Source of the DNA: Zea mays
Taxonomy: Eukaryota > Streptophyta > Magnoliopsida > Poales > Poaceae
Direction: 5' to 3'
DNA length: 64,000 nucleotides
Assembly: GCF_902167145.1 (NCBI RefSeq)
Contig: NC_050098.1
Location: 81,446,207 to 81,510,206 of the forward strand
Below are positions 45,402 through 58,000 of this stretch, piece after piece. The first letter of the stretch is position 1; each line of letters starts with the position of its first letter. The position numbers and the translations under genes were made by a program. Under the pieces are notes generated by a model, which saw only the letters and a program-made list of their open reading frames with translations, had not been told where the DNA came from and made no database searches.

Positions 45402-46897
45402 TGAAAGGATCACGATGCCCAAGAGGGGGGGTGAATTGGGCTTCTCTAAAAATCAACACTAATTAAAACCTAAGCAAGAGCTAAACAAGTGCCCAACTTC
45501 ACCCCAACAACTAGCACTAAGAATATAATACTAGAAATGTAACAAAGCTAAGATAATACTTCAAATACTTGCTAAACAAATACACAATGTAAAGTGCTTG
45601 AATTAAGTGCAGAATGTAAAGCAAAGTTTAGAAGACTCCTCCAATTTTTCCCGAGGTATCGAAGAGTCGGCACTCTCCACTAGTCCTCGTTGGAGCACCC
45701 GCGCAAGGGTATCGCTCCCCCTTGGTCCTCGCAAGAACCAAGTGCTCACTACGAGATGATCCTTTGCCACTCCGGCGCGGTGGATCCCTAGAGACCGCTT
45801 ACAAACTTGAGTCGGGTCACCAACAAGATCTTCACGGTGATCACCGAGCTCCCAACGCCACCAAACCGTCTAGGTGATGCCGATCACCAAGAGTAACAAG
45901 CCGTAGACTTTCGCTTGACCAAGAGAAGCCTAATGCAAGTGGTGTGTGCTCTAGGTGGCTCTCACTAGCGCTAATGAGGAACAAGTGCGGATTATGATTC
46001 TTTAATCTCCTCACTAGGCTTTTGGTGCTTGCAATGCTCTAGCAATGTGCTGGAATAAATGTGGAGTGCAAGACATTGAATATGGTGGGTGGAGGGGGTA
46101 TAAATAGCCCTCACCCACCAACTAGCCGTTGCAGGCAATTCACTGCGCGATGGCGCACCGGACAGTCCGGTGCGCCACCGGTGCGCCAACGGTGCGCCAC
46201 CGGTGCGCCAACGGTCGTTTCCAACGGCTAGTTCTGACAGAGAGCCGTTGGACTCATGGCGCACCGGACAGTGAACAGTCCACTGTCCGGTGCACACCGG
46301 ACAGTCCGGTGCGGTGTCCGGTGTGCCACTAAAATTCAACTCTGAAAACTGCGCTCTCGGGTTTCTGTGAAGGGAGAAGACTCTGCCGTGGACCAGCCTG
46401 GCCCCACCTAGCAGAGGGTGCACCGGACAGTCCGGTGCACACCGGACAGTCCGGTGCCCCATAGCCAGAAACACTAACTCTTGTTTTTCAGCTGATTTTC
46501 AAATCGGTTTTCGCTCTAACTTGTGTGTGAGTTCTAGAGTGACACCTAGCACTGTATATGAGTGAGATTGTGCACCAACACTACACTAGAACTCTCTTGG
46601 TCAAACTACTCATCGACAACCCCTCTTTATAGTACGGCTAAAAGAGAATAAAAGACCTAACTAAATCGCGAGTGTCCACATCTCCTTGACACTCGGACTC
46701 CGTAGACCTTCACTTTTTGTTTCGTCGTTTTAGCCGTCGCTTCGAGTTCTTATCTCCGGGATTGTTTTCACCGTTGTAGTACTTCTACCTGTCATGCGAC
46801 CTAACTTACCATTTGTCTCTGCAAAACACACGTTAGTCACATATAATATTACGTTGTCATTAATCACTAAAACCAACCAGGGGCCTAGATGCTTTCA
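45402..46897 (-). repeat. 5' LTR of element E
   Basis: A 1496-bp partner of 18734-20207. Twelve or so substitutions and one extra 22-bp tandem unit (ggtgcgccacc-type, about 46170-46215) distinguish it. TATA-type box at 46099-46107; palindromes about 46156-46455. Confidence 0.95.
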
Positions 46898-46902
46898 GCA
46901 TC
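46898..46902. repeat. right target-site duplication of element E
   Basis: gcatc, identical to 18729-18733. The pol reading of B resumes here at P-Y-R-M. Confidence 0.95.
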
Positions 46903-47516
46903 CTATAGGGTCTCTTGGATATAGGGGCAGTTCCATGTTGTAGCTCAATGGCAAACTCTATGTCTCTGTCGGGTGGCATCCCTGGCAATTCATCTGGAAA
47001 AACATCGGGGTACTCACAGACCACTGGAATACTTTCGACTGGCGACTCTATCCAGGCGAAGGCACAGGAACGGGTACAACCCTGGTTAGGCAAATATAAC
47101 GTGCTTTCACCACCAGTAGTTTAGTGTATCTTAATGGCCCTTGCTGCAATATCAATCACTTCCTGATGTCTTGATAACCAGTCAGTTCCTAAGATGATAT
47201 CCACACTATCCAACCCCAAGATAAGGAGGGTGGTTTTAATTATAAGATTACCAAATTTTATAGGAACCTGCCTATTGATTTGATAGGTGGCAACCCTGCC
47301 TCCTAGTGTTGAAATGGTAATGCCCCCATTTGTGTGATGAAAAGGTAACTGGCATTTGACACTAAATTTTGCACTGATAAAACTGTGTGATGCACCTGAA
47401 TCAAAAAGAATGACTGCAGGATAATTCAAAATGGAAAAGATACCAGTTATGATGGGTGCTCCCTCTAGAATATCAGCCAATGTGGTGAAGTTTAGCCTGC
47501 CTTGCCTCCCTTGCAC
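46903..47516 (-). pseudogene. pol: B protease and RT N-terminus
   Basis: 47516-47121 holds the protease ([22 protein letters not shown]). A TAA stop follows, then 47093-46903 leads into [20 protein letters not shown]. It ends exactly where E was inserted and continues at 18733. F keeps the intact equivalent. Confidence 0.88.
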
Positions 47517-48496
47517 CTTCTGCCTCTTGCCTTGGTTCTGATTTAAATTCTTCCCCTGCCTCTGCTGGTTCTTGGGGCAATTCTTGGCGTAGTGTCCAGT
47601 GCTACCACAAGTGAAACATCTATTGTCATTGGCCTGACAGTACTGCTACTGTGGCTGGTTGTTGTTCCCTTGAACTGGGGGTTGAGAGCGGTTGGGTGCC
47701 TACTGCTGCTGTTGTGGTTGGATCACCCACCGGCCTGGCTGCTGAGGTCCCCTACTCTGAGTGTCGGACACAATCCTGAAGCGTTGAGGCTGAGCTGAAG
47801 GTCCTGCCATAGGGGTCTTCCTCTTCTTTTCTGCCTGGCGGGCTGTGATGCAGTCTTCCTGAGAAATGGCCATGTTGACTAACTCATTGTAGCTGTTGGC
47901 CCTGACTGTGTTGAGATGGTCGTGGAGCTTAGTACTGAGGCCCCTCCTGAACCTGTCCCGCTTCTTCTCATCCGTGTCAGCGTGATAGCCTGCGTACTGA
48001 CACTATCATTGAAGGCTTGGGTGTACTGTAACACTATACGACTCCCCTGAGTAAGTGCCAGAAACTCATTAAGCTTGCGGTCCATGATGCCTGCTGGTAT
48101 GTGATGTCCTCTGAATGCTGCCTTGAACTCTCCCCATTCAACCACGTGGTCAACCGGCTGCATAGGGAGGAAATGATCCCACCATGTCCGTGCGGGTCCG
48201 CGAAGCTACTGGATGGCGAAACGGACTTTGGCCACATCTGAACAAACTCCATTAAGTAGTGGGAATTTGGATTCCACCACCCTGAGCCATACATCAGCAT
48301 CAAGTGGGTCCTCTGCCCGAGTGAACAACGGCGGCTGAGTGCTGAGGAATTCCTGATAGGTGGCCGCTGCTGGGGGACGCTGAGCTAACTGTCGTAGAAT
48401 CTCATTCTGCTGAGCCATCAGCTCTTGCATGGTAGGAGGCGACGGCGGTGGTGGAGGGATGCGCTCATTCTGCCCACGGCGCGCTCTTCCTGCCAT
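47517..48496 (-). pseudogene. gag: B gag: capsid and zinc knuckle (stop and frameshift)
   Basis: The ATG at 48496 (M-A-G-R-A-R-R-G-Q-N-E) matches the start inferred for F. Capsid motifs [12 protein letters not shown] and F-R-G-H-H-I-P-A-G are present. TAG at 48206-48208 replaces a CAG of F, and a one-base loss near 48003 shifts the frame after A-F-N-D. The knuckle C-F-T-C-G-S-T-G-H-Y-A-K-N-C is at about 47580-47625. Non-functional. Confidence 0.9.
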
Positions 48497-48809
48497 CTGA
48501 AATTTAGGCTGCCCTTAATATTATACTTTTGAAATCCGGGATTACACATAGTAAAAGATTTTTAAATGATAAGGTGGGTAAAAGGTCAAACATTTCCTTG
48601 CACTCTCACAAGAGGTATCACATGACATAATTTCCTTCATAATTTAAAATAGAAATCATCCATCATTCATCAAGCCAAAAGAGTTTTCTAACAGTTACAG
48701 TAGTGTTCAAAATACTCAACTCTCCCTAGCCTAGTACCCTAAAGGTGCAAAAGCTAAGCTAGTTTTGAGGAGTTCTACTGCCGCACACTTCTACCCCAAT
48801 CTCTGAAAC
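48497..48809 (-). other. spacer between orf0 and gag of B
   Basis: AT-rich, 313 bp, no conserved frame. It corresponds to the 258-bp spacer in F. Confidence 0.5.
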
Positions 48810-49694
48810 CTAATGGGCAAACGAGGCAACACTAGTCTCGGGGGAAGGTGATCTTCCTGTGCCAGCAGTGTCCAAGCTGGATGCAGGCTCCGGCTCCTCT
48901 CCTCCCTTGATGTCAACATCCTCGTCGGCCCCTTTTGCCTCCATGTCTTGAATTTCCTGATGGTGCATATCCAAGTGTTGGTTGGCTTCCTCAAGTTGTT
49001 GCTGCATGGTCAGGAGCTAATCCTCGAGAACCTCGATGGTGTTCTCCCTGGCCCCTACTTGCTCCTCAAGCTCTTGGATTTGGGTGGCCATCTACTCCAC
49101 CTGGAGGTCCTTCTCCACCACCTCAGTGGACAGATCTACCAAAAGGTCCTCCTTGTTATCTAGGGTGATCTTGGTAGACTCCACTATTCCCATCAATTGG
49201 GACATTGCCTCACCTCGCACTGCTTGCAAGCAATACAGGGCATTCATGCACCGCACCGTCAGGTGAGCAGTCTGCCCCGGGTAAAGAGCCCACACATCCT
49301 TGGCAGGCTCCACTCGATCCTTCCACATGGGGTCGTCCTCCTTCTCAGCGGGGAACAAGCCAATGGGATGAGTTGATAGCTCTAAGGGGTGACAACCACA
49401 AAAGGTCGTTAGTACGTGAAGAGCGATGGACTCAATAGTATCTTCAGCCCTGAATCCGAAAGACTCGGAATCCAACGAACGCCAGCCTAGCTGCAAGGGA
49501 TGAGGCTCCAAGGTCATCCTCACCGTACAGCGGGGTACCCGGTGCTCCTCGAACAACTGCATCGCATACTGGGGAGGCGTCGTATAACCAGCTCCCTGCA
49601 GCACTTCCCACAAAATGCGGGGAAAACCCTCTCGTGCAAGTCCGTCCGTGTGGGAATGTGTGTTCCCTCCTTCCGAGGATTCGTGAGAAGTCAT
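48810..49694 (-). pseudogene. B orf0, homologue of F orf0 with two TAG codons
   Basis: The same frame runs over 295 codons, interrupted at 49092-49094 and 49017-49019. The N-terminal 200 codons are intact and share with F: I-L-W-E-V-L, E-E-H-R-V-P-R-C, L-T-T-F-C-G, L-F-P-A-E-K and V-E-K-D-L-Q-V-E. The second stop lies where F has CAG. The coiled-coil region and acidic tail follow. B and F are clearly different families, so conservation of this protein argues that it was selected while the families were active. Confidence 0.85.
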
Positions 49695-50122
49695 CTGTGT
49701 AAGGGTAAGCGTAAGCGAAAAAGAATTACAAAAAAAATAAAAGGGAATTATTGCTTGGCTTTCCCAGAGTTACGTTGAGATCTTGGAGGTATACTAAATC
49801 TTTATTACGGTGCCTCTTGGATTACATAGCTTTTAAAATTTTTGACCACTTACTAAGTAGTTAGAACAAAATGATGCATGCATGCTCGCCCTAAGCGACC
49901 TCACATCAAATATATAGGGATAGAGAAACCTCCATCCATTATTATAGTAGCCTGTAGGGTATATTTAATTAGCCACCTAGCTACCCATCTAGTATCGTAA
50001 GGCTTCACGTTCTATGTCCATCCTTATCGTCTTACCAATCTATCCAACATTTGTTTCTATCAAGTTTTACTCTTTGAAAAGGTTGGTAATTACAATTTAT
50101 TGATTTCTCTGTGGTGGTACAA
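49695..50122 (-). other. B untranslated leader
   Basis: 428 bp between primer site and orf0, AT-rich. Nothing recognisable. Confidence 0.5.
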
Positions 50123-50134
50123 GCTCCAATACCA
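50123..50134 (-). promoter_or_regulatory. primer binding site of B (initiator Met tRNA, diverged)
   Basis: Minus strand TGGTATTGGAGC, two mismatches from the canonical site, next to the LTR end at 50137. Confidence 0.8.
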
Positions 50135-50450
50135 GTTGTGGCGGAATCGCCCGAATTATTCCAGCTTAAGTGTCCAAGTCGCACCCTTAAGGGCAGCAAC
50201 ACACTTAAACAGGAATAACCCGTCAGTCCCTCGGATCTAGTTCGACAAGGCCACTAACAAGATCAAGTACCACGTACTCACTCGAAGGTGAGGCATAGAG
50301 CAAATACAATAAAGCATAAAACCATACATTAAGGAGTACTTAAATTTATTACAACATCATTGGAGTTTATCAAAAGTAGTGATCATTGTTCGGAATGCAG
50401 CGGAATATAACTAACGATAAATAAACGGAGGGATGGGGGAGCCTGGCCCA

Positions 50451-51691
50451 TCACTCCTCATGCTCCTCCTCTGCTAAGGTAGGGTCCCACTCGACTGTCC
50501 AACCTGGTGGCAAGATGGACGGCCAAGTCACTCCAACAACCATATCCTCCAGAGAACCTTTAAAAAATTATGCCACAAGCAAGGCTGAGTATACTAATAC
50601 TCAGCTAGACTTACCCGGTGTGAGGAGTCTACTCCTCTACCTCTAGACATGCAGCTGTTTGGCTGAGGGGTTTGGTTTGCCAAAAGCACTAGCTGAGTCT
50701 AAAATCAAGTTTTAGCTTTTCAAGTTTTAGTGTGACTCTCTTAAGACTAAATGTGTACCTAGCTAATCATACATGGTATCAAACATTTAGCAATCAACAT
50801 CTTTTGCCAAATCAACACATTTCCACTTGTTACTCAATGTAGCAGCATGGATCAAGCAGTCTCATTAGCTGTGAGAAGCAGACGATTCGAATCGAGTTTT
50901 TATCCTTGCAAGGTAAACCTAAACACACGATGTGGCGAGGCACTCCGTCCCCACACATATCAACCGTCCCCATCGATTCCCCGTAAACAGATCAGGGCTC
51001 ACCGCCTTGGCATACAATGCCTCACTGACCCCGACTACCGTCGTGCAGTGACCGCACTTGTACCCACCATAACCGGAATGGGAGACCATGTCTCAGGTCG
51101 TGTGAGGAGTAAAGTCTGCTGCTAGGTTCACTCAGGTACTAGGCTTACCGATTTACCATATTTCTCGGCATGTGCTTAGTACGTTCAAACGCTTGACACA
51201 CGCTACCACACCTTAATTCTTATTCCAATTTCCATCTCATAGACAACGCATCCCCATGGACCGTTGTCCACAGACCTTCGTCATTACGATATACAAATGG
51301 ATACAACCAATTCCTGACCTCACGCGAGTGCTTGAAACATCACTCGACTTCTACCGAGATCCCTAATCAGTAAAGCAGCTACTCGACCTAGCATACTAGT
51401 ATCCATCTCAAAAGGAATCTTGAGTTCATGCAACTAGGGTTTCAGTCAACTCCTACACTTAAGTGCACAACACAAGCCTACAATCATTAAGTGCAATAAA
51501 ATAGCATATAGAATTGGTTATGTATAAAATCGGGGCTTGCCTTCCAAAGCTAGGGCAGGCAGATCCTCGATGGCAGGCTCTGGTGTTGGCTCCTGGGCTA
51601 CCTCCTGAGCAACTCCTTGCTCCGGAACGAGGATGTACTCTCCGTCAGCGAGATTACAGTCTATAGAATGCAATGAATAAGATATGTGCAT
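50451..51691 (-). CDS. candidate two-exon ORF inside the B 5' LTR
   Basis: Exon 1 is 51691-51541 (151 nt), exon 2 is 50557-50451 (107 nt, TGA), intron 983 nt. Both exons remain open even though the two B LTRs differ by about 5%, with no frame-disrupting indel in either exon. The acceptor is TTTTTTAAAG here instead of TTTTTTACAG, still AG but weaker. The GC donor AAG|GCAAGC is unchanged. Confidence 0.42.
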
Positions 51692-53597
51692 ATTAATGAT
51701 ATGGCAATTTGTAAATGCTATGTAAGGTGAACAATATTAAAAATAGTGAGTATACTAGGGGTTTCCTTTGTCGGCCTTAAGGTTTTCATACACTTATTTT
51801 ATAGTCTTGAATGAACTTAACATTTTAGTTATCCTTTGTATGTTTGCTTTGGGCCCTTGGAGGATTTAATTTGTACACCACTATTTTCCCCCAAATTCTC
51901 TTTTTACTTTCTATTGTGCTCCTTATCGAGTGCTTTTGAACTACCATGGCAATTTAGAATTTTCCAAAAATGTTTCAAAAATTACAGTGGGCAAATATTG
52001 ACCTCTGTGGTTTATTCTAAAAATTTAAGGTTGAAATTAATTCAGATACTCCTTGTGCAAAAATAACAAAAGTAAGGGTAAAAGAGCACTTTACACTATA
52101 GCTCTGATTTAGGTGAGGTTTCTGGACTAAAATTTATTTTTGCTAAGATCCATAGATGATAATAGGTCTCTGTGCTAAAAATTACAGAAAAAGACCCACT
52201 TGGTATTTAGTTGTGATTTTCTAAAGTTTAATGACAAAAAGGCACTTATAACTAACTTGTTATTTGAAAAATGTCAAACAACAGAACTTATATTTTTCCT
52301 AGATTCATATCAGCATAATATTAGTTATCCCAATGATTGGGGTGGTTCTCCTTGAGGTTAATTTTTTAGGAGTTTTCTAAGTTTCCATGGGTTTCATAAA
52401 ATAACATGTGGTGCAGTTCTTTTGTACTAATAGAGGGCTCAACAGAATTTTCTAGTGAACTATGCTACTAAAGTAAGCTAGCAAAAATGTGGTTGGCCTC
52501 TGGTCACTCCCTTTTTCATTTTCTTTATGTTTGAATCAAAACAAGTTTTAATGGTAAACCTCCCCCTAATTTGGTGTACTGAGTGGTTTATTATTTTTAA
52601 ACAAGATAGTTAGTGGTTAAGTATCTCTCTAATATTTCTTGACCTCAGTCTAACAGTGTAGCTATTTTTCCCTTCTTTATTTAGCTTTTGGCCAGTTTAC
52701 TATTTAAATCAAAACTTTAAAATTTCTTGCAGTACTTAGGGTGTTTGGTATTTTTCCTAAGTAGTTTATATTATTCAGAACCTAGCAAAATTTGTTTGAC
52801 CAAATTTGGTTGGATAAAACTGGAGTTATGAATTTTGTAAGCTCTGCCTGTATTTAAATGAATAATGTTTAAAATGTTTAATGAAAAAATAGTTTACACC
52901 AAGACCCTGGGCTTTCCCTTAACTAAGCCTTTAAACCATACCCCTGCGGAACTATTCACCTGAGTCACTGACTATTCAAACCCCCCCCCCCCCAGCTTCT
53001 TCTTCTTCTTTTCCCCTAAGCTCCCCCCCCTTGAAATAGTAACCGCGGGGAATAAACAGGGTGGCGCGGCTTACCGGCGGTGAGGAAGGTCCAACGAAGG
53101 GCGGGGTTAGATCCGGGAGGTCCTGGCGGTCACGTCGAGATGCGACTCGTCGACGGTGATGGCCGGAATCGGTCGGGCCACGTGCGCAGGCGGTCGTGCT
53201 CGTCGGTGGCGTACGCTCCGGCCTGCTCACGACGGTATTGCTCAATACAGTGGCACAGGAAACTTCACGGGGTGCTAAGGACACTACCAGCACAAGGAAT
53301 CGACGGAAGGCTTACCGCGGAGCTCGGTCTACGTGCGCCGGCGGTCGGGTGAAGTCCGACGATGTCGATCCGGTGTCTCCGGTGAGGTAGAGTTCAATCC
53401 CTGGTCCTGGGAGCTTCACCGAGGTCCGTAGAGGCTATCCCGAGGGTCGGACGGGGCGGGGAGTGGCTAGGTTGGCCGGTCTACGGTGGCCGTGGCATGC
53501 GCGGCCGCTGGCACCTCGCTTGCGGGGCAAACTCCGGCGAACTCAAGCTCGGGCTGGGTCAGTGGCGCGCGGGGGTGTACGGTCGAGGCCGGGATGG

Positions 53598-53605
53598 CTT
53601 TTATA
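53598..53605 (-). promoter_or_regulatory. TATA box of the B 5' LTR
   Basis: TATAAAAG in element sense, identical to the 3' LTR copy. This would be the active promoter copy for the B genomic RNA. Confidence 0.6.
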
Positions 53606-54459
53606 GGCGCGGGCGTGGATGCGGGGTTGGCGCGGCTCGGGGCTATGCGCGTGGGTGGAGCGCCAAGGGCATGCTCTGGCGCGCCAGAACGCGTCGAACA
53701 TGTGGGCGTTTGTTTCTGCCTTTGTTCAAACGCCTGCAGGGATCACAAACTTGCGAGTCTCGCTAAGGGTCTTGTGCAAATCTCTTCCTGGCACCTAGGG
53801 CTAGCTAGTTTGTGTAAGTTCCAATGGGAGATATGCCCTAGCTTGTGAGATATGCGGGCGCCAAGTCAAGTCTATCGGCACTGTTCACCAGTGACAAAAC
53901 CGATGTCAAACCATGTCAAACGACCTCGGTTTGAATTCAAATTTTTCAGAGAGGTGCCTTGGGTGATTTGGGTACTTTTTGTTATTTGGTCCAAGTGGTT
54001 TTGGTGCCAGCACAAAGGTGAACACCTTTGATCTTTGGGCTAGGGTGGTTTTGGGGACTTAGAGAAATTTTGATGGCTCTAGTGTGCTTTCCTCTTGATG
54101 TACTAATTTGAGGTTTTTGTTGGGCCTTTTTGCAATATTTCTCTTACTAAATTTTTTATCTTTACTAATACACTTCATCTTTAGTCAAGGTTCCTGTTTA
54201 TGCTTTGATCATTTGCCCACTCTTTCCCCTTTAATCCCTTGGTTAGGGTGTAAGGGCTTAAGAAGGAATTAGGTTTTAGAATCTTGTCTGTGGGTGAACA
54301 TTATATGAAGGATAGAATTTCTTTCTTGTTATGGTTAATGCTTATCTTAACCATGCCTCTAAACTTTGAGTCCTTTCACTTTCCATTTTAGCATAAAGTT
54401 TGAGTAGGACCCAATGTGCTTCTTTGGCCAGGGCTTTGGGTAACACCAGGGGTGTTAGA

Positions 54460-54464
54460 ACTGC
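54460..54464. repeat. right target-site duplication of element B
   Basis: actgc, against actgt at 11364-11368. A1 gag resumes immediately. Confidence 0.7.
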
Positions 54465-54599
54465 GGGATCAACTCCAACTGGTGGAGGCGGTGGTGGAAG
54501 ATCCATCTCTGCTGGTTGTGGTTGGGGTTGTCTAAATATCCTCCGAGTGTGTCGATTGGGAGGTATATCAATTCCACCACCCTTCCTGGTATTGACCAT
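54465..54599 (-). pseudogene. gag: A1 gag N-terminus (cut off by element B)
   Basis: From ATG 54599 the frame gives M-V-N-T-R-K-G-G-G-I-D, then H-T-R-R-I-F-R-Q-P-Q-P-Q-P-A-E-M, matching A2 from 62965. After ~45 codons it runs into the 5' LTR of B. The continuation is at 11363 downward. 54600-55076 is the untranslated leader, similar to A2 and without further signal. Confidence 0.9.
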
Positions 54600-55076
54600 C
54601 TGAGTTAGAAACATATGGTAAGAAAGAATAGTAGACAAGGCAAGTGATTACGAATCATGTTACTTGGGGGATTCATTAGCTAAGTGTGTTGCCTACTAAA
54701 GCTAATTCATTACCTTATGGTGGTACATGCTAAGATGTCCATCTATACTATTTCAATCAATCAAAGAAGCAAATCAGGCATTGATCATCAGAACAATCAA
54801 CCAACATTTTTAATAGAGAAAATAATTTTAATTGTTTTGTCTTAGGTCTCCTATCCCTTAAAAAGGTCATAAATGTAGGATTCCAAGGAGTGAAATCCAT
54901 CTTGTCTTAGAGTAGAAAAGATAAGAATGATCAGAGTAGAACAGTAGGAGGTGAGACAGGATCAAGATAAGTATAGAGAGAATCAGAGTAAGGTAAGTAT
55001 AGAATGAATCAGAGTAAGATAAGTAGGTAAGGGTTTGTCCATTTCTAATCTAGGTTTCGTCCTACAGTCAACATTT

Positions 55077-55088
55077 CCTCTGATACCA
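55077..55088 (-). promoter_or_regulatory. primer binding site of A1 (initiator Met tRNA)
   Basis: Minus strand TGGTATCAGAGG, four bases from LTR-2. It shows that LTR-2 serves as the 5' LTR of A1. Confidence 0.9.
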
Positions 55089-55092
55089 CTTC

Positions 55093-58000
55093 TGTCACAC
55101 CCGGATTTAAGGAACAAAGCCGGGTGCATCTCATATATGCGCTAGAGAAGACAACACATATAATAACAGAGTGCATAGAGATAAATGTCATAAATATCAT
55201 AAATGTACTTATTACATAGCGGAAGTCTTACAAAGATAAATGATAAAATAAAGCAAACTAAATATTATTCTCTAGCGCCACAAATTCGATTGGGAGATGC
55301 TACCTAGATCAAGTCGAATGCCTCAGAGTTACGCGGCTCCTCTTCGACCACCTATTCTTCTTCTGTGGGGCGGGTGTGAGACAGCAAGAGTGAGCTCACA
55401 TACGTTCATAGCTCAACAAGTCGTGGGGAATAATATGCATGAACTCACCAAAGGTGGGAGTTCATGTGAAGTGTAAGGCTGATCAACAAAATAGAGGCTG
55501 AAGTTGAGCATTGCTTTTATAAGTTGGTCAAAATTTTATTAGCAGTTACTAAGTGTAATTAAATACCAAACCTTAATAATAATAAAGAAAAGCAATAATA
55601 AAATAATCCCAAATGCGATGCAAATGTAAAATTAAATTTAAGTTCCATAAATTAATCATGTGAGGGTCCGAGCTGCTCATGACTGTGAGCACGGCTAGTA
55701 TATCAGTTTTACACTCTGCAGAGGTTGCACATCTTTACCCACAAGTCATGTTACCCATCTGCCAAGAAATGGCCAATCCCATACACCTCTACCGAGGAGG
55801 CGAGGTAGGGTAACACTTCGAGGCCTTTACAAAGTTCCACTAGCTTCAGAAATCCCGCTACAGTTTATAGGAAGCTCCAGTGCAAGAATCCCTCACCTAA
55901 CCGCCATCACAGCAAAATCAATCCAAGGACCTCCCTACACTGACCACTCCCCTACTGCCCTTGCCCCTTTTTGGTAAGGAAGTCATCCACTAGCTTTCCT
56001 ATTTAATCAGCCAAGGGCGTCCCATTAAACCCTTGTGGTAGCACTGTTTTCCCGGGTGGTCGCTCCATGTTCCCATTAACATAGTGATCATAACATGAAC
56101 AGTAATAATAAAAAGATAATAAAAGAGTAATCATGAATAGTGTATCTCCATACCAAAATCCACATAAAGCAATAGCAGGTACTACCCAAAAATATTTCAG
56201 TGGTGAACAAGGTATAAAGATAACCAAAACTGGGGTGACCTAAAGGATCCCATCAAAATTAACCTATGCAGATCATTATAATTAATAAGAACATGGCTAG
56301 GAAAAAGTAAGTGATCAAGGGCACAACTTGCCTTCAATGAGCTCCTGCTCAGCTACTTCTACTTGCTGAACCTCAGAATCCACAGTGGCTTGCTCGTCTA
56401 CTCGCATCAACACAATACATACATAGTATAGCAAAATATAATATTGCATCAAACATGTGAATAAAATACAAAATAAAAATCTATGCATTAAAATAAGAAC
56501 CTAGGAACAGGAATCGTTAATTTTGGAGTTATAGATTTTGAATTGTGAATTTCCAAAGGTTTAATGTGCTTGAAATGGAATTACATGAGAAATAAATTTT
56601 CTTTCTGTTTTCATGTCAAAACAGACACTCTAGGTGATAGATATTAATATTACAAAATTTTAGAAATTAAAATGGATCGATTTGGATTAAAAATGAATTT
56701 TCTATGCATTTTAAAAGTTTATAGATTTGTTTTTGTATTAAAAACGAATTTCTATAATTATTTCTCTGTTTTTAATCATCTCTAGACTGGGCCTTGATTT
56801 CTAAAAAGGTCAGGGGCCTTAGCGCAAGATTTCTAAGACTCTACGAACAGGTAGCGTGGACGGTGGGTTAATTCATAAATAACAGAAGGTCTCATGTGTA
56901 AAACGACACGGCCGAAGCGGTATCAGCCGCGTTGGGCCGTCCGATCGACTGCGAGCGGCCACGATTATATCAAACCATATTAAACCCTTGCTCTCACCAG
57001 ACACCATCGGATCCCTAATGTACGGCCCAGATTTAATGAAGCTAGTCCTAACCTGAACCGCAGGATCACGGATCTACGACGTTTGCTCAATCGCGCGAAC
57101 GGGTACGCGGTCACCTAATCTCGATCGCACACACCTGATCCAACGGCGCAAGCCACTTCGTCCTATTCGAGTCATGGACGGCGACGCCCCCCCCCCACGG
57201 CGGCGCCATCACCGGCGGATGAACATACGACGTACCAACAGCCCAAACACAAATACGGGTGGTGCAGAACGAAGCTAGGGGCCTAAGGAATTCAGCAAGA
57301 TCATCATACCAAAGGATTGTGCAGCGCAGAGAGCCCAGCCCCGACGTGTTGCGGCTCCGCGACGGATGGAGAACTCCGGCCAACAATTCAAGTCGCCCTG
57401 AGGTTCCGCAGTTCGAATTGAGGGCTCCAGCAGCTTCACTGGTTCCCGGCGTGCACCCTCGACCACACGCGCGGACCCAAGTGCAGGCACAGAGGAGAAT
57501 CACCGGTGGCAGACATCCGCGATCTCTTCTCTGGTGGCGGCGGAAAGCAAAAGGCACGGGTTGGAGTCGAAGGGATAGGGGACGGGCAGGGTACTGCGGC
57601 GCTAGGTCTTATAGCCCCCCTTGGACTCCGTCAGACCCGCACCGGCCCACCGCGATCGTGCCCGTAAGCTTCGCCGGGGTGTTGGCGAGACCGTTGAGGA
57701 CGAAGCTGGTAGAGGTGGCCCACACGCCAGCGACACAGAGGGATAGGTGCAGTCAACCGATGGGCCTGTGGGTGAATGGCCCGCGGGCCCGTGATGTCGG
57801 CGCGAGTGTTGTTGTTGTGCGCGCACGATGAGAGGTTGACTGTCGGGCCCCGGGTGTCAGCAGGTGGGAGCGCGACTATGGATGTTAACTGGGCCCACGC
57901 GCTGTAATCAACAGATGGGCCGAAAGGTTAATCTGGGCCTAGTCCATGCACAGTTCACTTTCTTGATTTCCTTTCCTTATTCTTTTCTCTATTTCCAAGT

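Larger units (their letters stand above)
18734..46897 (-). mobile_element. element E, Sirevirus (Ty1/copia), interrupted by element F
   Basis: It has 3' LTR 18734-20207, an envelope-position ORF, pol, gag (split), primer site and 5' LTR 45402-46897, with a perfect 5-bp TSD. Excluding F it is about 12.8 kb. Sirevirus hallmarks are visible: pol of copia order (integrase before RT), gag with two zinc knuckles, a third ORF after pol, repeated polypurine tracts and the GC-rich LTR palindromes. About 12 substitutions separate the two LTRs. In maize the Ji/Opie/Giepum clade fits, but I do not assign a family. Confidence 0.93.
50137..54459 (-). repeat. 5' LTR of element B
   Basis: A 4323-bp partner of 11369-15697. 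The outer end reads ggtgttaga where the partner has ggtgttaca, a single change of the terminal CA. A C14 run lies at about 52980-52993. TATA box at 53598-53605. Confidence 0.93.

Noticed and set aside
52980..52993. C14 run as a functional element
   Set aside because: It corresponds to a short C-rich stretch in the partner LTR and is best explained by slippage or sequencing length error.
57259..57831. 190-codon plus-strand ORF in LTR-2
   Set aside because: Antisense to the element, absent from LTR-1, composition-driven.
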